Shown: positions 16,542-25,696, numbered from the stretch's first letter. The stretch: DNA of 40,407 nt from CAYPHJ01 sp964410485 (GCA_964410485.1 CAYPHJ010000037.1:1-40407); one strand, 5' to 3'. Notes: generated by a model from the sequence alone, not told the origin. A program made the numbers and translations.

Positions 16542-17867
16542 TCAATCTGCAACTTGTATCCGCGTAGATAGCTGGTACGCCAAGCCATCGATGGAATAGT
16601 CTAACTCGCCGAAAAACGCGGCGAAGCCCTTTTCCGGACGAGTGACTTCGCCGAAAATTTGACCGCCCGACAGATTAAGCGGCTGCGCAATCCATTTGGC
16701 AGCGCGGAAATCCGGAGTCGCAGAGTGGGCAACCCAGAGCCTAGCCGCCAGCGGCGGCGGGGCAGCGTCAACCGCCAGACGAAGCCTGCCGGTTGTGGCG
16801 TCCTTCTGCGATTTCAAAACCGGCATGGATCGGCCGCTACTCTGGTAACGCACGAACGCGGCAAGACCGTTGACGAGGTGATCCAATTGACCCCCCCGAG
16901 GTCCGTCTTGCCTACGCAGGTCGTGCCCGGCGTTCGGCACATAAAGAACCCGGTTATCACCTGGAATATGTCTCCAATAAACGTTTAACGCGTCTATCGT
17001 CCAGTAGGAATCATTGGTGCCGTTGATAATCAACTTGGGGACGACGAGCCTATCGCGGTACGCCCAGGGATCGACCATGTTCAGCAGCCGGTCTGCTTCA
17101 GCTGTCGCGGGTATCGGCAATAGCCCACGGCTGGTGTAGGGCGCGAGTTCAGCGCTGTAGGCGCCAAATGCTTTGAGCTGCCGCGGCATCTGCTCACGCA
17201 TGTTCAAAGTATCAATGACGAGCGGCGCGATGGCGCGAATCCGCCGGTCGACGGCCGCCGCCAGCCAAACCGTCCAACCGCGCTTTGACGCTCCGGACAC
17301 AATGAAGCTTTGAATTGGAGTGTCCCATTGTTGTTTGCCAAACGCCTGCAACACATCCATGGCTTTGACGACGCTTTTCACCATCGGGAACAGAAGAGGC
17401 CAGTTTTCATCCCCAGTTTTGAGATAACGAACGAAGGTCTCGGCGACCAGATCATCTTCAAAGAGCTTATCCTCGAAAAGCGGCTGATTAGGAATCTGGT
17501 AAAGAAACGCGACTGGAGCGCGCATCCGCCGCGCCAGCTCAAGCCCAAGGGAAATTGATCCAGGTCTCGGAGCGCCTCCAGTCACCCACAAAAAAAGGAC
17601 GGAGTTTGGCGTCACGCCTAGCGGCCTGTAAACCTGCAGCTGATGCTCCCATCTGATCCCCTGCCATACCTGTGAAACCAACTGAAGCTCGTAGATGCGA
17701 TCGCCGGACTGCGCGCTGTCGGTTTTACCTTTGAGCTTCCAAGAAAACTCACGCTCGGAGCGCCCTACATACCTTTCCAGCGCATCCGATAAGACCGCCC
17801 GAGGCAAGCTTAGCTGCAGGCATAACACACACGCCAAAACCAGAAAAACGCTCTTCTTATTGAACAT
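16542..17867 (-). CDS. PhoPQ-activated pathogenicity-related (PqaA-like) secreted hydrolase
   Basis: The PhoPQ_related family is an alpha/beta-hydrolase fold of uncertain substrate, exported to the periplasm. A signal peptide covers residues 1-28 of the MFNKK start. Family blocks are WTGGAPRPGSISLGLELARR-like sequence near 95, APVAFLYQIPNQPLF near 115, the nucleophile region SFIVSGASKRGWTVWLAAAVD near 195, and LIINGTNDSYWTID followed by VPNAGHD near 300-330 (probable acid and His of the triad). ATG 17867 is chosen because GGAGAG lies upstream; a GTG at 17876 is possible. The name refers to a Salmonella gene and does not imply virulence here. Confidence 0.82.
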   Translation of the reverse strand: MFNKKSVFLVLACVLCLQLSLPRAVLSDALERYVGRSEREFSWKLKGKTDSAQSGDRIYELQLVSQVWQGIRWEHQLQVYRPLGVTPNSVLFLWVTGGAPRPGSISLGLELARRMRAPVAFLYQIPNQPLFEDKLFEDDLVAETFVRYLKTGDENWPLLFPMVKSVVKAMDVLQAFGKQQWDTPIQSFIVSGASKRGWTVWLAAAVDRRIRAIAPLVIDTLNMREQMPRQLKAFGAYSAELAPYTSRGLLPIPATAEADRLLNMVDPWAYRDRLVVPKLIINGTNDSYWTIDALNVYWRHIPGDNRVLYVPNAGHDLRRQDGPRGGQLDHLVNGLAAFVRYQSSGRSMPVLKSQKDATTGRLRLAVDAAPPPLAARLWVAHSATPDFRAAKWIAQPLNLSGGQIFGEVTRPEKGFAAFFGELDYSIDGLAYQLSTRIQVAD

Positions 17868-17905
17868 GGTCTGCACTCTCCACAGTTTTCCCGCCGACTT
17901 CTTTC

Positions 17906-18106
17906 CTATTTCTTTTTTCTTTTAGACGACGTCTTCTTGGGCGGAACCTTGGCGCCCGAACGGCGCGCTTTGGAAAGACCGATCGCGATCGCCTGCTTTC
18001 GGCTCTTGACCTTTTTCCCAGACCCCCCGCTCCTGAGCGTCCCCCTCTTACGCTCACGCATAGTCTCTTTGATCTTCTCTTGCGCCTTCTTACCATATTT
18101 GGCCAT
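17906..18106 (-). CDS. Small Lys/Arg-rich protein (DUF6496-like)
   Basis: A 66-residue highly basic protein starting MAKYGKKAQEKIKETMRERK and ending in a KKTSSKRKKK tail. The GGSGKKVKSRKQAIAIGLSKARR block is typical of a widespread small family of unknown role, possibly nucleic-acid binding. ATG 18106 is chosen because AAGGAG lies just upstream; the longer frame to 18364 has no family-like sequence. The flanking genes give no functional hint. Confidence 0.75.
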   Translation of the reverse strand: MAKYGKKAQEKIKETMRERKRGTLRSGGSGKKVKSRKQAIAIGLSKARRSGAKVPPKKTSSKRKKK

Positions 18107-18389
18107 TTTTTCTCCTTCTGTGAGCCGGCTTTTAGCGCGCGCGTCCGAATAACACCTGTTGTTAGCCGTCCCCTCGTTGAGATCACCTTGAAATTTGCTC
18201 TCAGAGCTCATTGTGGCTGCCGTTACAGGCGACTGCAAGAGAGTTATACAATATTGGCGAACTGTCACTGCTGCTCTCCATATCTTTGGGCAACAAACAC
18301 GTTCTTCCTTGATTTTCCATTTGCTGCAGTAGTAAATGTCGCCATACAGGCAGTGCTCCGACATTTTCGATTACTGCGGAGGATCGCCG

Positions 18390-19001
18390 ATGAAAAGTTT
18401 TCTCCGGCCGCTTTTGTTAATCCTTGGCTTGTTTCTTTGCATAGGTCTGCTCGGGTACTCCTGGCTGATATTTCAGATGGCCCGCGGTGTGGCGGCCGCC
18501 CGTCAGGGCGAATCAGAGAGAGCAGCGGCTATATTTATGGCCGCAGAGAGGCCATTTCTCACGGTTCCCTGGCTCGCGCGGGTCCTCAGGAAGGATTATG
18601 AAAAACTGATCTTTGATCAGGCAAAAGTTCTCGCTACGCAAGACGACCCCGAGCTTATCTTTGACAAGTTTGAAGCGGCGGCCAGGCATTCGCCCTCCAT
18701 CAAACACCAGGGGGAATTTGCTTTTTGGATGGGTAATCTCCTCGTCCGCCGGGCGGCCGGAAGCGGGGACGGTGAGGAAGCGCTCAGGTACCTGAAGGCC
18801 GCGCTTGCGGAGTACCAGAGGGGATTGGTCGCGGCGCCGAACGACTGGGACTTGAAATACAACTACGAGCTTGTTAGCCGGATATTCGCTCAACAACAGC
18901 GGGAAATGAAAGCGCAAGGCGAGAAAGTCAAATCCATTCTCGATAAGACGCGCCCGGCACCGGCAAAAAAGCAACAGATCGCCCCGGAAAAACTAGGATA
19001 G
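18390..19001 (+). CDS. Small membrane-anchored protein, first gene of the MoxR/vWA operon
   Basis: A 203-residue protein with one N-terminal membrane helix (residues 5-30) and a helical soluble part that resembles degenerate TPR repeats (EKLIFDQAKVLATQ, LRYLKAALAEYQRGLV). Its position suggests it plays the part of BatC/BatE-type TPR proteins in Bat operons; that is inference. ATG 18390 has GGAGGA upstream, and the longer frame lacks a signal. It is followed 6 bases later by the vWA gene, so it is cotranscribed. Confidence 0.65.
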   Translation: MKSFLRPLLLILGLFLCIGLLGYSWLIFQMARGVAAARQGESERAAAIFMAAERPFLTVPWLARVLRKDYEKLIFDQAKVLATQDDPELIFDKFEAAARHSPSIKHQGEFAFWMGNLLVRRAAGSGDGEEALRYLKAALAEYQRGLVAAPNDWDLKYNYELVSRIFAQQQREMKAQGEKVKSILDKTRPAPAKKQQIAPEKLG

Positions 19002-19007
19002 GACTGT

Positions 19008-20009
19008 ATGATTTTCCTGCAGCCGGAGTATCTCAACCTGTTTCTTTTTCTACCCGTCCTCCTGGCCTTCTGGCTTTTCTATTTTCTCACCAAGCACAAT
19101 ACCCGGCAGCGCCTTGGCAGCACCGCTTTTCTCCGCAAGAGCTCTCATCTACAACCTATGTGGCGCGACTGCGCCCGTTATCTTCTGCTCAACTTGGCTC
19201 TGGCGGCCGTTGTGCTCGCGCTGGCACAACCTCAACTGATACGCGAGACGCAAGTTCCACAGCCGGAAAAAATGGATCTGGTTTTTCTCCTCGATACTTC
19301 TCCATCCATGCGGGCGGAGGATGTTCCTCCCTCGCGTCTCGAGCGGGCTCTGGACATTATCGGCCGCTATGCGGCGAGTAAACCGCCTCAGGACCGAATT
19401 GCGCTTGTTTCGTTTGCTTCATCCAGCCTGGTGCTCTCCTATTTGACTGAAGACTCTGCAAATATTCTGTACTATTTGAATTATCTGAAAGAGGATTCCT
19501 CTTTTAACCCTGGCACGGACATCGGCGGTGCAGTTCACAGTGGACTCGCCATCATCTCTCGCGACGCGGAGCTGTACCCCAAATTTGCGCGCCAGAAAAA
19601 GGTATTTATCCTCATCTCTGATGGTGAGGACCATGGGGCTGAATTGGAAGCGTCGGTGAAAGCGACCGCCCGGCAAGGCATCAAGATCCATACGATCGGC
19701 ATTGGGTCCCTTGAAGGGGCGCCTATACCCATCCCGCAAGAGAACGGGTCGAAGCAATACGTGGAAGATGCCAAGGGAAACAGGATAGTGAGCCGGTTTG
19801 ACGAGCGGACGCTACGTTGGATCGCCGAAGCAACCGGGGGCGCGGCGCATCGATCGCTCACCGGCCAGGAACTTGACGGTTTCTTCCATGGGATTATGAA
19901 ACAGGAGCGCAAGATTGAGGGCTTTCGAAAGGTAGTCGAGTACAAAGACTTGTACCGTCTATTTCTTATCGCTGCGTTCGGACTGTTGTGTATCCGTCTG
20001 TTGGTTTGA
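19008..20009 (+). CDS. vWA domain membrane protein (BatB-like)
   Basis: A membrane protein with a von Willebrand A domain on a loop. There are two hydrophobic helices at residues 8-28 and 57-78, a vWA domain at about 88-285 and a final helix at 312-332. The metal-ion-dependent adhesion site is visible as LLDTSPSMRAED near 94, with SDGEDHGAELE near 206. SFNPGTDIGGAVHSGL near 166 supplies the Thr position. Such proteins work with MoxR ATPases as chaperones in envelope assembly or stress tolerance. It is second in the operon, and an intergenic gap of 99 bases follows. Confidence 0.85.
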   Translation: MIFLQPEYLNLFLFLPVLLAFWLFYFLTKHNTRQRLGSTAFLRKSSHLQPMWRDCARYLLLNLALAAVVLALAQPQLIRETQVPQPEKMDLVFLLDTSPSMRAEDVPPSRLERALDIIGRYAASKPPQDRIALVSFASSSLVLSYLTEDSANILYYLNYLKEDSSFNPGTDIGGAVHSGLAIISRDAELYPKFARQKKVFILISDGEDHGAELEASVKATARQGIKIHTIGIGSLEGAPIPIPQENGSKQYVEDAKGNRIVSRFDERTLRWIAEATGGAAHRSLTGQELDGFFHGIMKQERKIEGFRKVVEYKDLYRLFLIAAFGLLCIRLLV

Positions 20010-20108
20010 GGCGGCGGCAAACCTGGGGCGGTTTTCCGTCATCGGTGTTATTATGACTTTGAAGGATACTTTGGGAGATCTCAGCAATCGGATAGGTCTG
20101 CGAAGGTC

Positions 20109-21131
20109 ATGAACCTGAAAGCAGGAAACAATCGCGAAGCTGTTTTTCAAGCCATCCAGCAAGTAGAAACCGAAGTCAACCGCGTGATTGTCGGGCAGGA
20201 TTGGCTGGTTCGACGTCTACTGATCGGGCTTTTCTCGGAAATTCCTTACTCGTTTAGGCGCGACGGAGAAGAGAAGACCGGCTACGGTCATGTCCTACTC
20301 GAGGGGGTTCCGGGACTGGCCAAGACCCTGACAGTCATGACGCTGGCAAGCACGTTGAGCGCGCGGTTTCAGCGCATCCAGTTCACCCCCGATCTCCTCC
20401 CCGCGGATATCATCGGTACGCGCATCTATGACCGCGCGACAGTCTCCTTTCGCACCGAAAAAGGGCCGATCTTCGCGAACCTGATTCTTGCCGACGAGAT
20501 CAACCGCGCGCCACAAAAAACACAAAGCGCGCTGCTCGAGGCAATGCAGGAACGGCAGGTCACAATCGGCGAAACAACCTATGCACTGGACGAACCGTTT
20601 TGGGTGCTGGCCACGCAAAACCCGATCGAACAAGAAGGCGTCTACGCGCTGCCGGAAGCTCAAGTGGACCGCTTCGCTCTGAAGGTCCAGGTGGACTACC
20701 CCTCTCACGGGGATGAAGCCGCGATGCTCGGTCTCAGGCTGGGTGCTATATCGGTCAATCAGGTGATGACTCCCGGCGATGTCGTTGCTTACCGCCAGGT
20801 GATTAGCAGCAGCACGTTCGTCAGCGATGCGCTCCGCGAGTATGTCGTACGCATCGTTCGCGCCACGCGGAATAGCGAGTCCACGAGCATGCCCATCGTC
20901 CAAGAGATGATTCTCCACGGCGCTTCGCCGCGCTCGGCGCAGCATCTTCTTGCAGTTGCGCGCACCATGGCTTTCTTTTCGGGCCGCGATTACGTCGTAC
21001 CGGCGGATGTCAAACGCATTGCTCCCGACGCGCTCCGTCACCGACTTATCCCGACGTTGCGAGCGGAGGCCGAACGAGTCTCGATTGAAGAAATCGTGGA
21101 CGAGCTTCTGAAAAAGGTTCCCATTCCATGA
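20109..21131 (+). CDS. MoxR family AAA+ ATPase
   Basis: An ATP-driven chaperone that works with vWA proteins. Walker A is GVPGLAKT near residue 64, Walker B ANLILADEINRAPQ near 123, and sensor ATQNPIEQEGVYALPEAQVDRF near 173. The 340 residues match the family. The gene overlaps DUF58 by ATGA (21128-21131), which couples their translation. A 19-codon ORF (20053-20112) overlaps its start by ATGA and might be a leader, but it has no good ribosome site. With DUF58 and the vWA proteins it forms the core of the operon. Confidence 0.92.
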   Translation: MNLKAGNNREAVFQAIQQVETEVNRVIVGQDWLVRRLLIGLFSEIPYSFRRDGEEKTGYGHVLLEGVPGLAKTLTVMTLASTLSARFQRIQFTPDLLPADIIGTRIYDRATVSFRTEKGPIFANLILADEINRAPQKTQSALLEAMQERQVTIGETTYALDEPFWVLATQNPIEQEGVYALPEAQVDRFALKVQVDYPSHGDEAAMLGLRLGAISVNQVMTPGDVVAYRQVISSSTFVSDALREYVVRIVRATRNSESTSMPIVQEMILHGASPRSAQHLLAVARTMAFFSGRDYVVPADVKRIAPDALRHRLIPTLRAEAERVSIEEIVDELLKKVPIP

Positions 21132-22012
21132 TTCCGGATGACCTGCTCAAGCGACTCCAGTACATCGAGATTTACACGCGTAAGGCGGCGCAGCATCACT
21201 GGGTCGGTGATTACCGCAGTCCGCTGCGCGGCCGGGGTTTTGAGTTCGATCAGCACAAACCATACCAACCGGGCGACGATTACCGGCAAATCGATTGGAA
21301 CGTAACGGCTCGCATGCCGCAGCCGTACCTCAAGAAGTCATATGAAGAGAAAGAGATGAACGCCGTTATTGTGGCCGACCTTTCACGCTCGATGGAGTTT
21401 GCCGCGCTTGAGCAGTCCAAAAGCCAATTGCTCATGGAAGTCGCCGCAACCCTCGCCTTCGCCGCCATCAACGATGATATGAAGGTGGGTCTCATTGGTT
21501 TCACAGACGAGATAGAAATCGATCTGCCGGCCAAGAAAGGTTTGGCCCAGGTGTGGAAGATTCTCGAGAGCTTGTGGCATATCCAGCCCGGTTCGCGCCG
21601 CACGAACCTGCTGCGCCCTTTGGAATACCTGCAGATGCGGCTCAAGACGGCAAGCCTCCTGTTCTGCATCTCGGACTTTATCGCCCAGGAACAGGTGTTG
21701 ACTTCTCAGCCGCTACAGCGCCTCGCGCGACGGCATGATTTCATTCCAGTCATTATTGATGATCATCTTGAAGAGGAACTTCCTAAAGGGAAAGGCCACC
21801 TGCGCCTCAAAGATGCGGAGCAGGAAGGAGAGATGCTGGTCCTGCTGTCCCGCGCGACGAGGGAACAATATGAAGGTTTGCTGCGCGAAAGAAGAATGGC
21901 GCTGCGCCGGTCTCTTTATACTTCGGGGCTCGATCACGTTTTTCTTCGCGCCGGCGCCCCCTTTCTAGACTCCATTATCGGTTTCTTTTTCGCCCGGAGA
22001 AAATTGCGATGA
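21128..22012 (+). CDS. DUF58 domain protein (vWA-like partner of MoxR)
   Basis: A cytoplasmic protein with the DUF58 signature RGRGFEFDQHKPYQPGDDYR followed by IDWNVTARM near residues 37-65, then a vWA-like fold with a MIDAS-type DLSRSMEF near 82. The 294 residues fit the family. It overlaps both neighbours by 4 bases (ATGA at each end), the typical MoxR-DUF58-Bat arrangement. Its role in detail is unknown; it is thought to bridge MoxR and the membrane proteins. Confidence 0.9.
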   Translation: MIPDDLLKRLQYIEIYTRKAAQHHWVGDYRSPLRGRGFEFDQHKPYQPGDDYRQIDWNVTARMPQPYLKKSYEEKEMNAVIVADLSRSMEFAALEQSKSQLLMEVAATLAFAAINDDMKVGLIGFTDEIEIDLPAKKGLAQVWKILESLWHIQPGSRRTNLLRPLEYLQMRLKTASLLFCISDFIAQEQVLTSQPLQRLARRHDFIPVIIDDHLEEELPKGKGHLRLKDAEQEGEMLVLLSRATREQYEGLLRERRMALRRSLYTSGLDHVFLRAGAPFLDSIIGFFFARRKLR

Positions 22013-22983
22013 TACGTGCCGCATTGTGCGTGCTGTTCTTCTTTCTATCCTTCGACGCTGCTCTCGCCGCCCAAAAAGGACAGCTTCCCTTCTCGGTCAC
22101 GACCCGATTCGACCGCACCGCAGTGTGGGTGGGCGACTCTCTGGAATACACCATCGAAGTGATTCACCCCCCCAGCGTGCAGTTCGTTAGGGACCATCTA
22201 CAGATGGACAATCTTTCCTTGCCGCCATTCGTTATTCGCGCCGTTAAAGCACAGGAACGGGACTGGCGCGGCGATATGAAGCTCTTCGAGGTGGTCCTCA
22301 CCTTGACCACGTATGAAAGCGGCAAGCCTGAGGTGGTCGTCCCGCCCCTGGCCCTTTACTACTTCAGGCGCGACGGCACGGCATCAGAAAAGGATGATCG
22401 CGCGCAGAGCATACGGATTCCGCCGCAGCGGATTCCGTTACGCAGCACGTTGCCTCCGGGGCAGCCCAGATTGAGAGAGTTCAAACCGATTGAGCCCGTG
22501 GAACCTGCGCGGGCGGTTGGAGCACTGTTATTAGGAATGCTTGGCTTAGGATACATCGGGTCCTATGCGGCACTCCAGCTGTGGCGCGCGGTGCGTCGGG
22601 AAAAGAAGGCCAAGAAAGCAGTCGGCAGGCGCGCGCGGGGGCAATGGACCCAGGCAGGGCTCCAGCGAATTCGTGCAATGGCGCAAGATCCGGCGCAGGA
22701 TGAGGAACTCTTTTGCGGCGAGGTGACCAAATTTTTGCGCCAGTATGTAACAGAATGGCTGAATGTCGAAGCGCGTGGGTTGACGCCGATCGAAGCCGAC
22801 GAGGCGCTGCGGACGGCCGGTTACAACGGAGCCTTCGCACAGCAGGTGCGAGCAATTCTGGAGCAATGCGAGCAGGCGCAATACAGGAAAACCGTCGAGA
22901 GACCGCCAGGCGATGAGCGGCAGCGCGCAGCCTTGCTCGAATCCCTTGAGCGGGCGATCAAGATATTCCCGGGACCGAGATGA
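22009..22983 (+). CDS. BatD-like exported membrane protein
   Basis: A signal peptide (residues 1-21, ending ALAAQ) is followed by an Ig-like beta domain with WVGDSLEYTIEVIHPP near 41. This strand pattern is typical of BatD/protein-of-unknown-function beta repeats. A membrane helix follows near 165-187 and a basic cytoplasmic tail of about 135 residues with helical segments. It overlaps the DUF58 gene and the next vWA gene by 4 bases. Similarity to BatD is by architecture and position, not by a clear motif. Confidence 0.65.
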   Translation: MIRAALCVLFFFLSFDAALAAQKGQLPFSVTTRFDRTAVWVGDSLEYTIEVIHPPSVQFVRDHLQMDNLSLPPFVIRAVKAQERDWRGDMKLFEVVLTLTTYESGKPEVVVPPLALYYFRRDGTASEKDDRAQSIRIPPQRIPLRSTLPPGQPRLREFKPIEPVEPARAVGALLLGMLGLGYIGSYAALQLWRAVRREKKAKKAVGRRARGQWTQAGLQRIRAMAQDPAQDEELFCGEVTKFLRQYVTEWLNVEARGLTPIEADEALRTAGYNGAFAQQVRAILEQCEQAQYRKTVERPPGDERQRAALLESLERAIKIFPGPR

Positions 22984-23963
22984 TCTTCACGCGATTGGAT
23001 GTTTTGTACATCATTGTGCCTCTATTACTGGTGCTCGCAGTTCTTCTCTTACGGGGGCGCAAAACCTATCTTGCCCACCCTATGTTTCCCTACATTCAAG
23101 GTAGAATCCGGCCGGTGTCGCGTTTCGTGCATTTACCGAGAGTCCTCGAGCTGATGGCGCTACTTGCTTTAACACTTGCGCTTCTCCATCCCGTCCTGCC
23201 GACGGCGGAGCGCACTCTGGTCAACCGAGGACTGGATATTCTCCTGGTTCTGGACCTCTCCTGGAGCATGCAAGAGCCGATCGACACCGATGGCGCGATA
23301 CAAAGAAGAAGAGCGGGAATCGTTCACAACGAGGTCACGCGGCTCGACGCTGTAAAGGATGCCATGATTCGTTTCGTTGAAAGACGACGGGGCGACCGGA
23401 TCGGCCTGATCGTTTTCTCACAGCACGCCTATGTGGTCGCGCCCATGACCCAGGACTTGGCCTATCTTAAAAATTATTTGCGCATGGTCGATGCAAAAAC
23501 CCTGGCGAGCGAAGGTATGACAGCCATTGGAGAAGGAATCTACAGCGCCTTGCATCTTTGGAACCAGCAAAAGGACGGGACTGGCAAGAACCAGAGCAGA
23601 GTGATGATCGTCCTGACCGATGGGGAAAACAACGCCGGCCGCGATCCCTTCGATGCCATCGAAAAGGTCGCCCAGGCCGGCTTCAAGATCTACTTCATTG
23701 GGGTTAAGCTCGAAAGGGTCAGGGATACCCCGCGCCTGATTGCTGCCGTGCAGGCCGGAGGCGGAGATTACTACGATGTCAGAGACGCCGACCAGCTCAG
23801 CAGGGCCTATCTCGACATCAATCGCTTGGAAAAAGGCACTTACTTGACCAAGGCGCAAGCTACTCACGTCCCATTTTTTCACCCGTTCGCGATCGCATCG
23901 CTGGCGCTCCTTGCCGTCAGCGTCGGTTTGCGTGCCATCCCCTATTTCATTGATCTCTCTTAA
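22980..23963 (+). CDS. vWA domain membrane protein (BatA-like)
   Basis: The second vWA protein of the operon. Helices lie at residues about 7-24 and 55-75, the vWA domain at 82-280 and a final helix at 300-322. MIDAS residues are visible in LVLDLSWSMQEP near 86 and LTDGENNAGRDPFD near 212; a GMTAIGEGIYSALHLW block near 179 supplies the Thr. An insertion after the MIDAS loop (TDGAIQRRRAGIVHNE) makes it differ from the first vWA protein. It ends the operon and a hairpin follows at 23995. Confidence 0.87.
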   Translation: MIFTRLDVLYIIVPLLLVLAVLLLRGRKTYLAHPMFPYIQGRIRPVSRFVHLPRVLELMALLALTLALLHPVLPTAERTLVNRGLDILLVLDLSWSMQEPIDTDGAIQRRRAGIVHNEVTRLDAVKDAMIRFVERRRGDRIGLIVFSQHAYVVAPMTQDLAYLKNYLRMVDAKTLASEGMTAIGEGIYSALHLWNQQKDGTGKNQSRVMIVLTDGENNAGRDPFDAIEKVAQAGFKIYFIGVKLERVRDTPRLIAAVQAGGGDYYDVRDADQLSRAYLDINRLEKGTYLTKAQATHVPFFHPFAIASLALLAVSVGLRAIPYFIDLS

Positions 23964-23994
23964 CGTAGACTCTCGCGGTGGAAAAACTATAGAC

Positions 23995-24014
23995 CCGCCT
24001 TGACATCAGGGCGG
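23995..24014 (+). terminator. Probable terminator of the MoxR/vWA operon
   Basis: CCGCCTTG (23995-24002) pairs with CAGGGCGG (24007-24014, one G-T pair) around a 4-base loop. AAATCTATTTT follows. It is 31 bases beyond the last stop codon of the operon. Confidence 0.55.
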
Positions 24015-24373
24015 AAATCTATTTTGCTAAAAAAAGCAAACGCGTTCCCTGCAGAGTTCGGCAGCCTCGGATAGACATGAAAGCTTTGAAGCTGCGAAGA
24101 AATGGTTACTCGAATCGGAGTGGTCTCGCAGCCTTAAGGGACCCGCCCGAACACGCTCGTTCATCATCTCTGCGCGCTATCCTGAAGACTTGACTCTTGG
24201 TTCTCAACCCTATCCACAGGATGTAAGCTGGGCTCCGATTGTGAGCGGCTCTTCCCGGCCGCTTCATGGCGCGTAACTTTCTAAGACTACTGTGCTGTTC
24301 AAATGTAGAGCCACAATTCCACTCACCGGCGCGGGTGGATCCGGTTGAACACTAAACAGAAAAGGAGGACAAG
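24015..24373. other. 359-base intergenic region, nothing recognised
   Basis: No convincing ORF on either strand. It ends in AAAAGGAGGACAAG, the ribosome site of the next gene. It probably contains that gene's promoter, but no clear -35/-10 pair stands out. Confidence 0.5.
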
Positions 24374-24625
24374 ATGCCACTATTCATGGATATACATAGA
24401 AGGATAACAGGATTGACTCCTGAAGCTGTCGCAACGGCTCACAAGAAGGACCTCCATATTCAGGGGAAGCACGGCGTGAAGTACCTGAGATATTGGTTCA
24501 ACGAGGAGGTTGGCTCCGTCTTTTGTCTATGCGACGCGCCGAGCAAAGAAGCGGCTGAAGCAGTACACCGCGAAGCTCACGGACTTGTCGCAGACGAGAT
24601 TATCGGCGTCAAGGAAGGGGAGTAG
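24374..24625 (+). CDS. DUF4242 domain protein (SCO4226-like)
   Basis: An 83-residue ferredoxin-like-fold protein starting MPLFMDIHRRI. The blocks GVKYLRYWFNEEVGSVFCLCDAPSKEAAEAVHREAHG fit DUF4242; the Streptomyces member SCO4226 binds nickel. The His and Cys residues in these blocks are candidate metal ligands. The strong AAAAGGAGG site supports the start. It is followed by a hairpin (24639-24674) and then a cupin gene; a shared role in metal or redox response is possible but not shown. Confidence 0.8.
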   Translation: MPLFMDIHRRITGLTPEAVATAHKKDLHIQGKHGVKYLRYWFNEEVGSVFCLCDAPSKEAAEAVHREAHGLVADEIIGVKEGE

Positions 24626-24638
24626 AAGCATGGCATAA

Positions 24639-24674
24639 AGGCCCTGCCAATCATGCGCCGGATAGCAGGGGCCT
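24639..24674. terminator. Hairpin after the DUF4242 gene
   Basis: AGGCCCTGC (24639-24647) pairs with GCAGGGGCCT (24665-24674, one bulged G) across a 17-base loop. There is no T-run, so it may be a terminator or an mRNA-processing hairpin. Confidence 0.35.
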
Positions 24675-24720
24675 GAGTAGCACGCTTCGCTTCAATACAA
24701 GATGAAAAGGAAGGTGATCT

Positions 24721-25236
24721 ATGACCGATTCAAAAACCAATAGAGCGCGCCCCACTTTAGTATTCTTCTCTTTGTTGGTTTCTTTATTGGCGTTTGTCTG
24801 GTCGTTCGCGTTGGCAGAAGAGCCCAAACAGCAGCGGGCACTCTTCTATACGTTTGAGGATCCTGAGCTTGAATGGGGACCATGTCCGAAATTTCTACCG
24901 GATGGCTGCGCTATCGCGGTTCTTCAAGGCGACCCCGCTAAGCAAAACACAGACATATTTTTCAAAGTTCCGCCAAACTCGGCTCTTCCCCGACACTGGC
25001 ACACGTCTGCGGAGCGCATGGTCTTGGTTTCAGGCGAGCTTCACCTGACGTTTGACGGTCAGGAAACGGCGGTTTTGAGACCAGGAACCTATGCCTATGG
25101 CCCCGCCAAACTCCCGCACAAGGGCTTCTGCGCGGAAGGGGATCCCTGCGTGCTTTTCATCGCATTCGAATTGCCCGTTGACGCTATACCGCTCGAGAAC
25201 AGCAGAGATCTCACAAAGGGACCGGATTCTCGTTGA
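24721..25236 (+). CDS. Secreted cupin-domain protein
   Basis: A 171-residue protein with a hydrophobic signal sequence (residues 13-32, ending FALAEE) and one cupin domain. Cupin metal-site motifs are seen as PRHWHTSAERMVLVSGE near residues 87-103 (H-x-H and E) and YGPAKLPHKGFC near 124 (second-motif His). It is probably a periplasmic metal-binding protein, either an enzyme or a sensor; the substrate is unknown. Two Cys pairs (CPKFLPDGC and CAEGDPC) could form disulfides. The GGAAGGTGATCT ribosome site supports the start. A strong hairpin overlaps its stop codon. Confidence 0.8.
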   Translation: MTDSKTNRARPTLVFFSLLVSLLAFVWSFALAEEPKQQRALFYTFEDPELEWGPCPKFLPDGCAIAVLQGDPAKQNTDIFFKVPPNSALPRHWHTSAERMVLVSGELHLTFDGQETAVLRPGTYAYGPAKLPHKGFCAEGDPCVLFIAFELPVDAIPLENSRDLTKGPDSR

Positions 25237-25246
25237 ATCCGGCCCC
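25218..25246 (+). terminator. Strong hairpin overlapping the cupin stop codon
   Basis: GGG-A-CCGGATTC (25218-25229) pairs with GAATCCGG-C-CCC (25235-25246) around TCGTT, 11 paired bases and one mismatch. Its position at the gene end supports termination, though no long T-run follows. Confidence 0.6.
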
Positions 25247-25386
25247 TGCGCGGTCGTTGTAGTCATCAGCCGGGGCTCAGTTCTACATTGCTGGCGTGGA
25301 CGGCATGATCCGAATGCGCATCACGGCCGAGGAGTTGGACTAGGCTTTGCCGTCATCGAACCTGCGCGCGACAAGACCCCTTGGGT

Positions 25387-25545
25387 CCAGTGAGGACGAG
25401 CGCCGGCCATATCAAGCGAAGCCAACACGCGCTTCGGCTCGCCAAGATCGTTCCACCGAACTCCGCTGACTTTTAGTACTCCGAGCCTTTCCGGCTTTCG
25501 CGCCAAGACTTGGTGCGAAAAGCTCAACTCGGGGAGTTCTCAGAT
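25387..25545 (-). pseudogene. Remnant of a sugar-nucleotide nucleotidyltransferase (ManC-like C-terminus)
   Basis: The minus strand encodes FSHQVLARKPERLGVLKVSG then VRWNDLGEPKRVLASLDMAG and ARPHW. This resembles the C-terminal end of mannose-1-phosphate guanylyltransferase-type proteins (a V-x-W-x-DLGEPxRV pattern). A TGA breaks the frame just upstream, and no N-terminal catalytic domain is present. The rest of the gap (25247-25386 and 25546-25831) holds no gene that I can support. It is a decayed gene fragment. Confidence 0.5.
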
Positions 25546-25696
25546 ACTCGGGCCAGTGAGGTTTCAATGCATCGGTCATGATCTCTTGGATGCAACTGCA
25601 AGGGGAAAAGATGCGGAAAGACCGAATGTATTAACAAGGCGTGGAGAATAGCTAATGGCGGTAAGCTACTCTTTGCTTTGGGTGGTGTGTCGCGAC

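Noticed and set aside
20053..20112. 19-codon ORF overlapping the MoxR start by ATGA
   Set aside because: Too short and without a ribosome site. Kept only as a remark in the MoxR entry.
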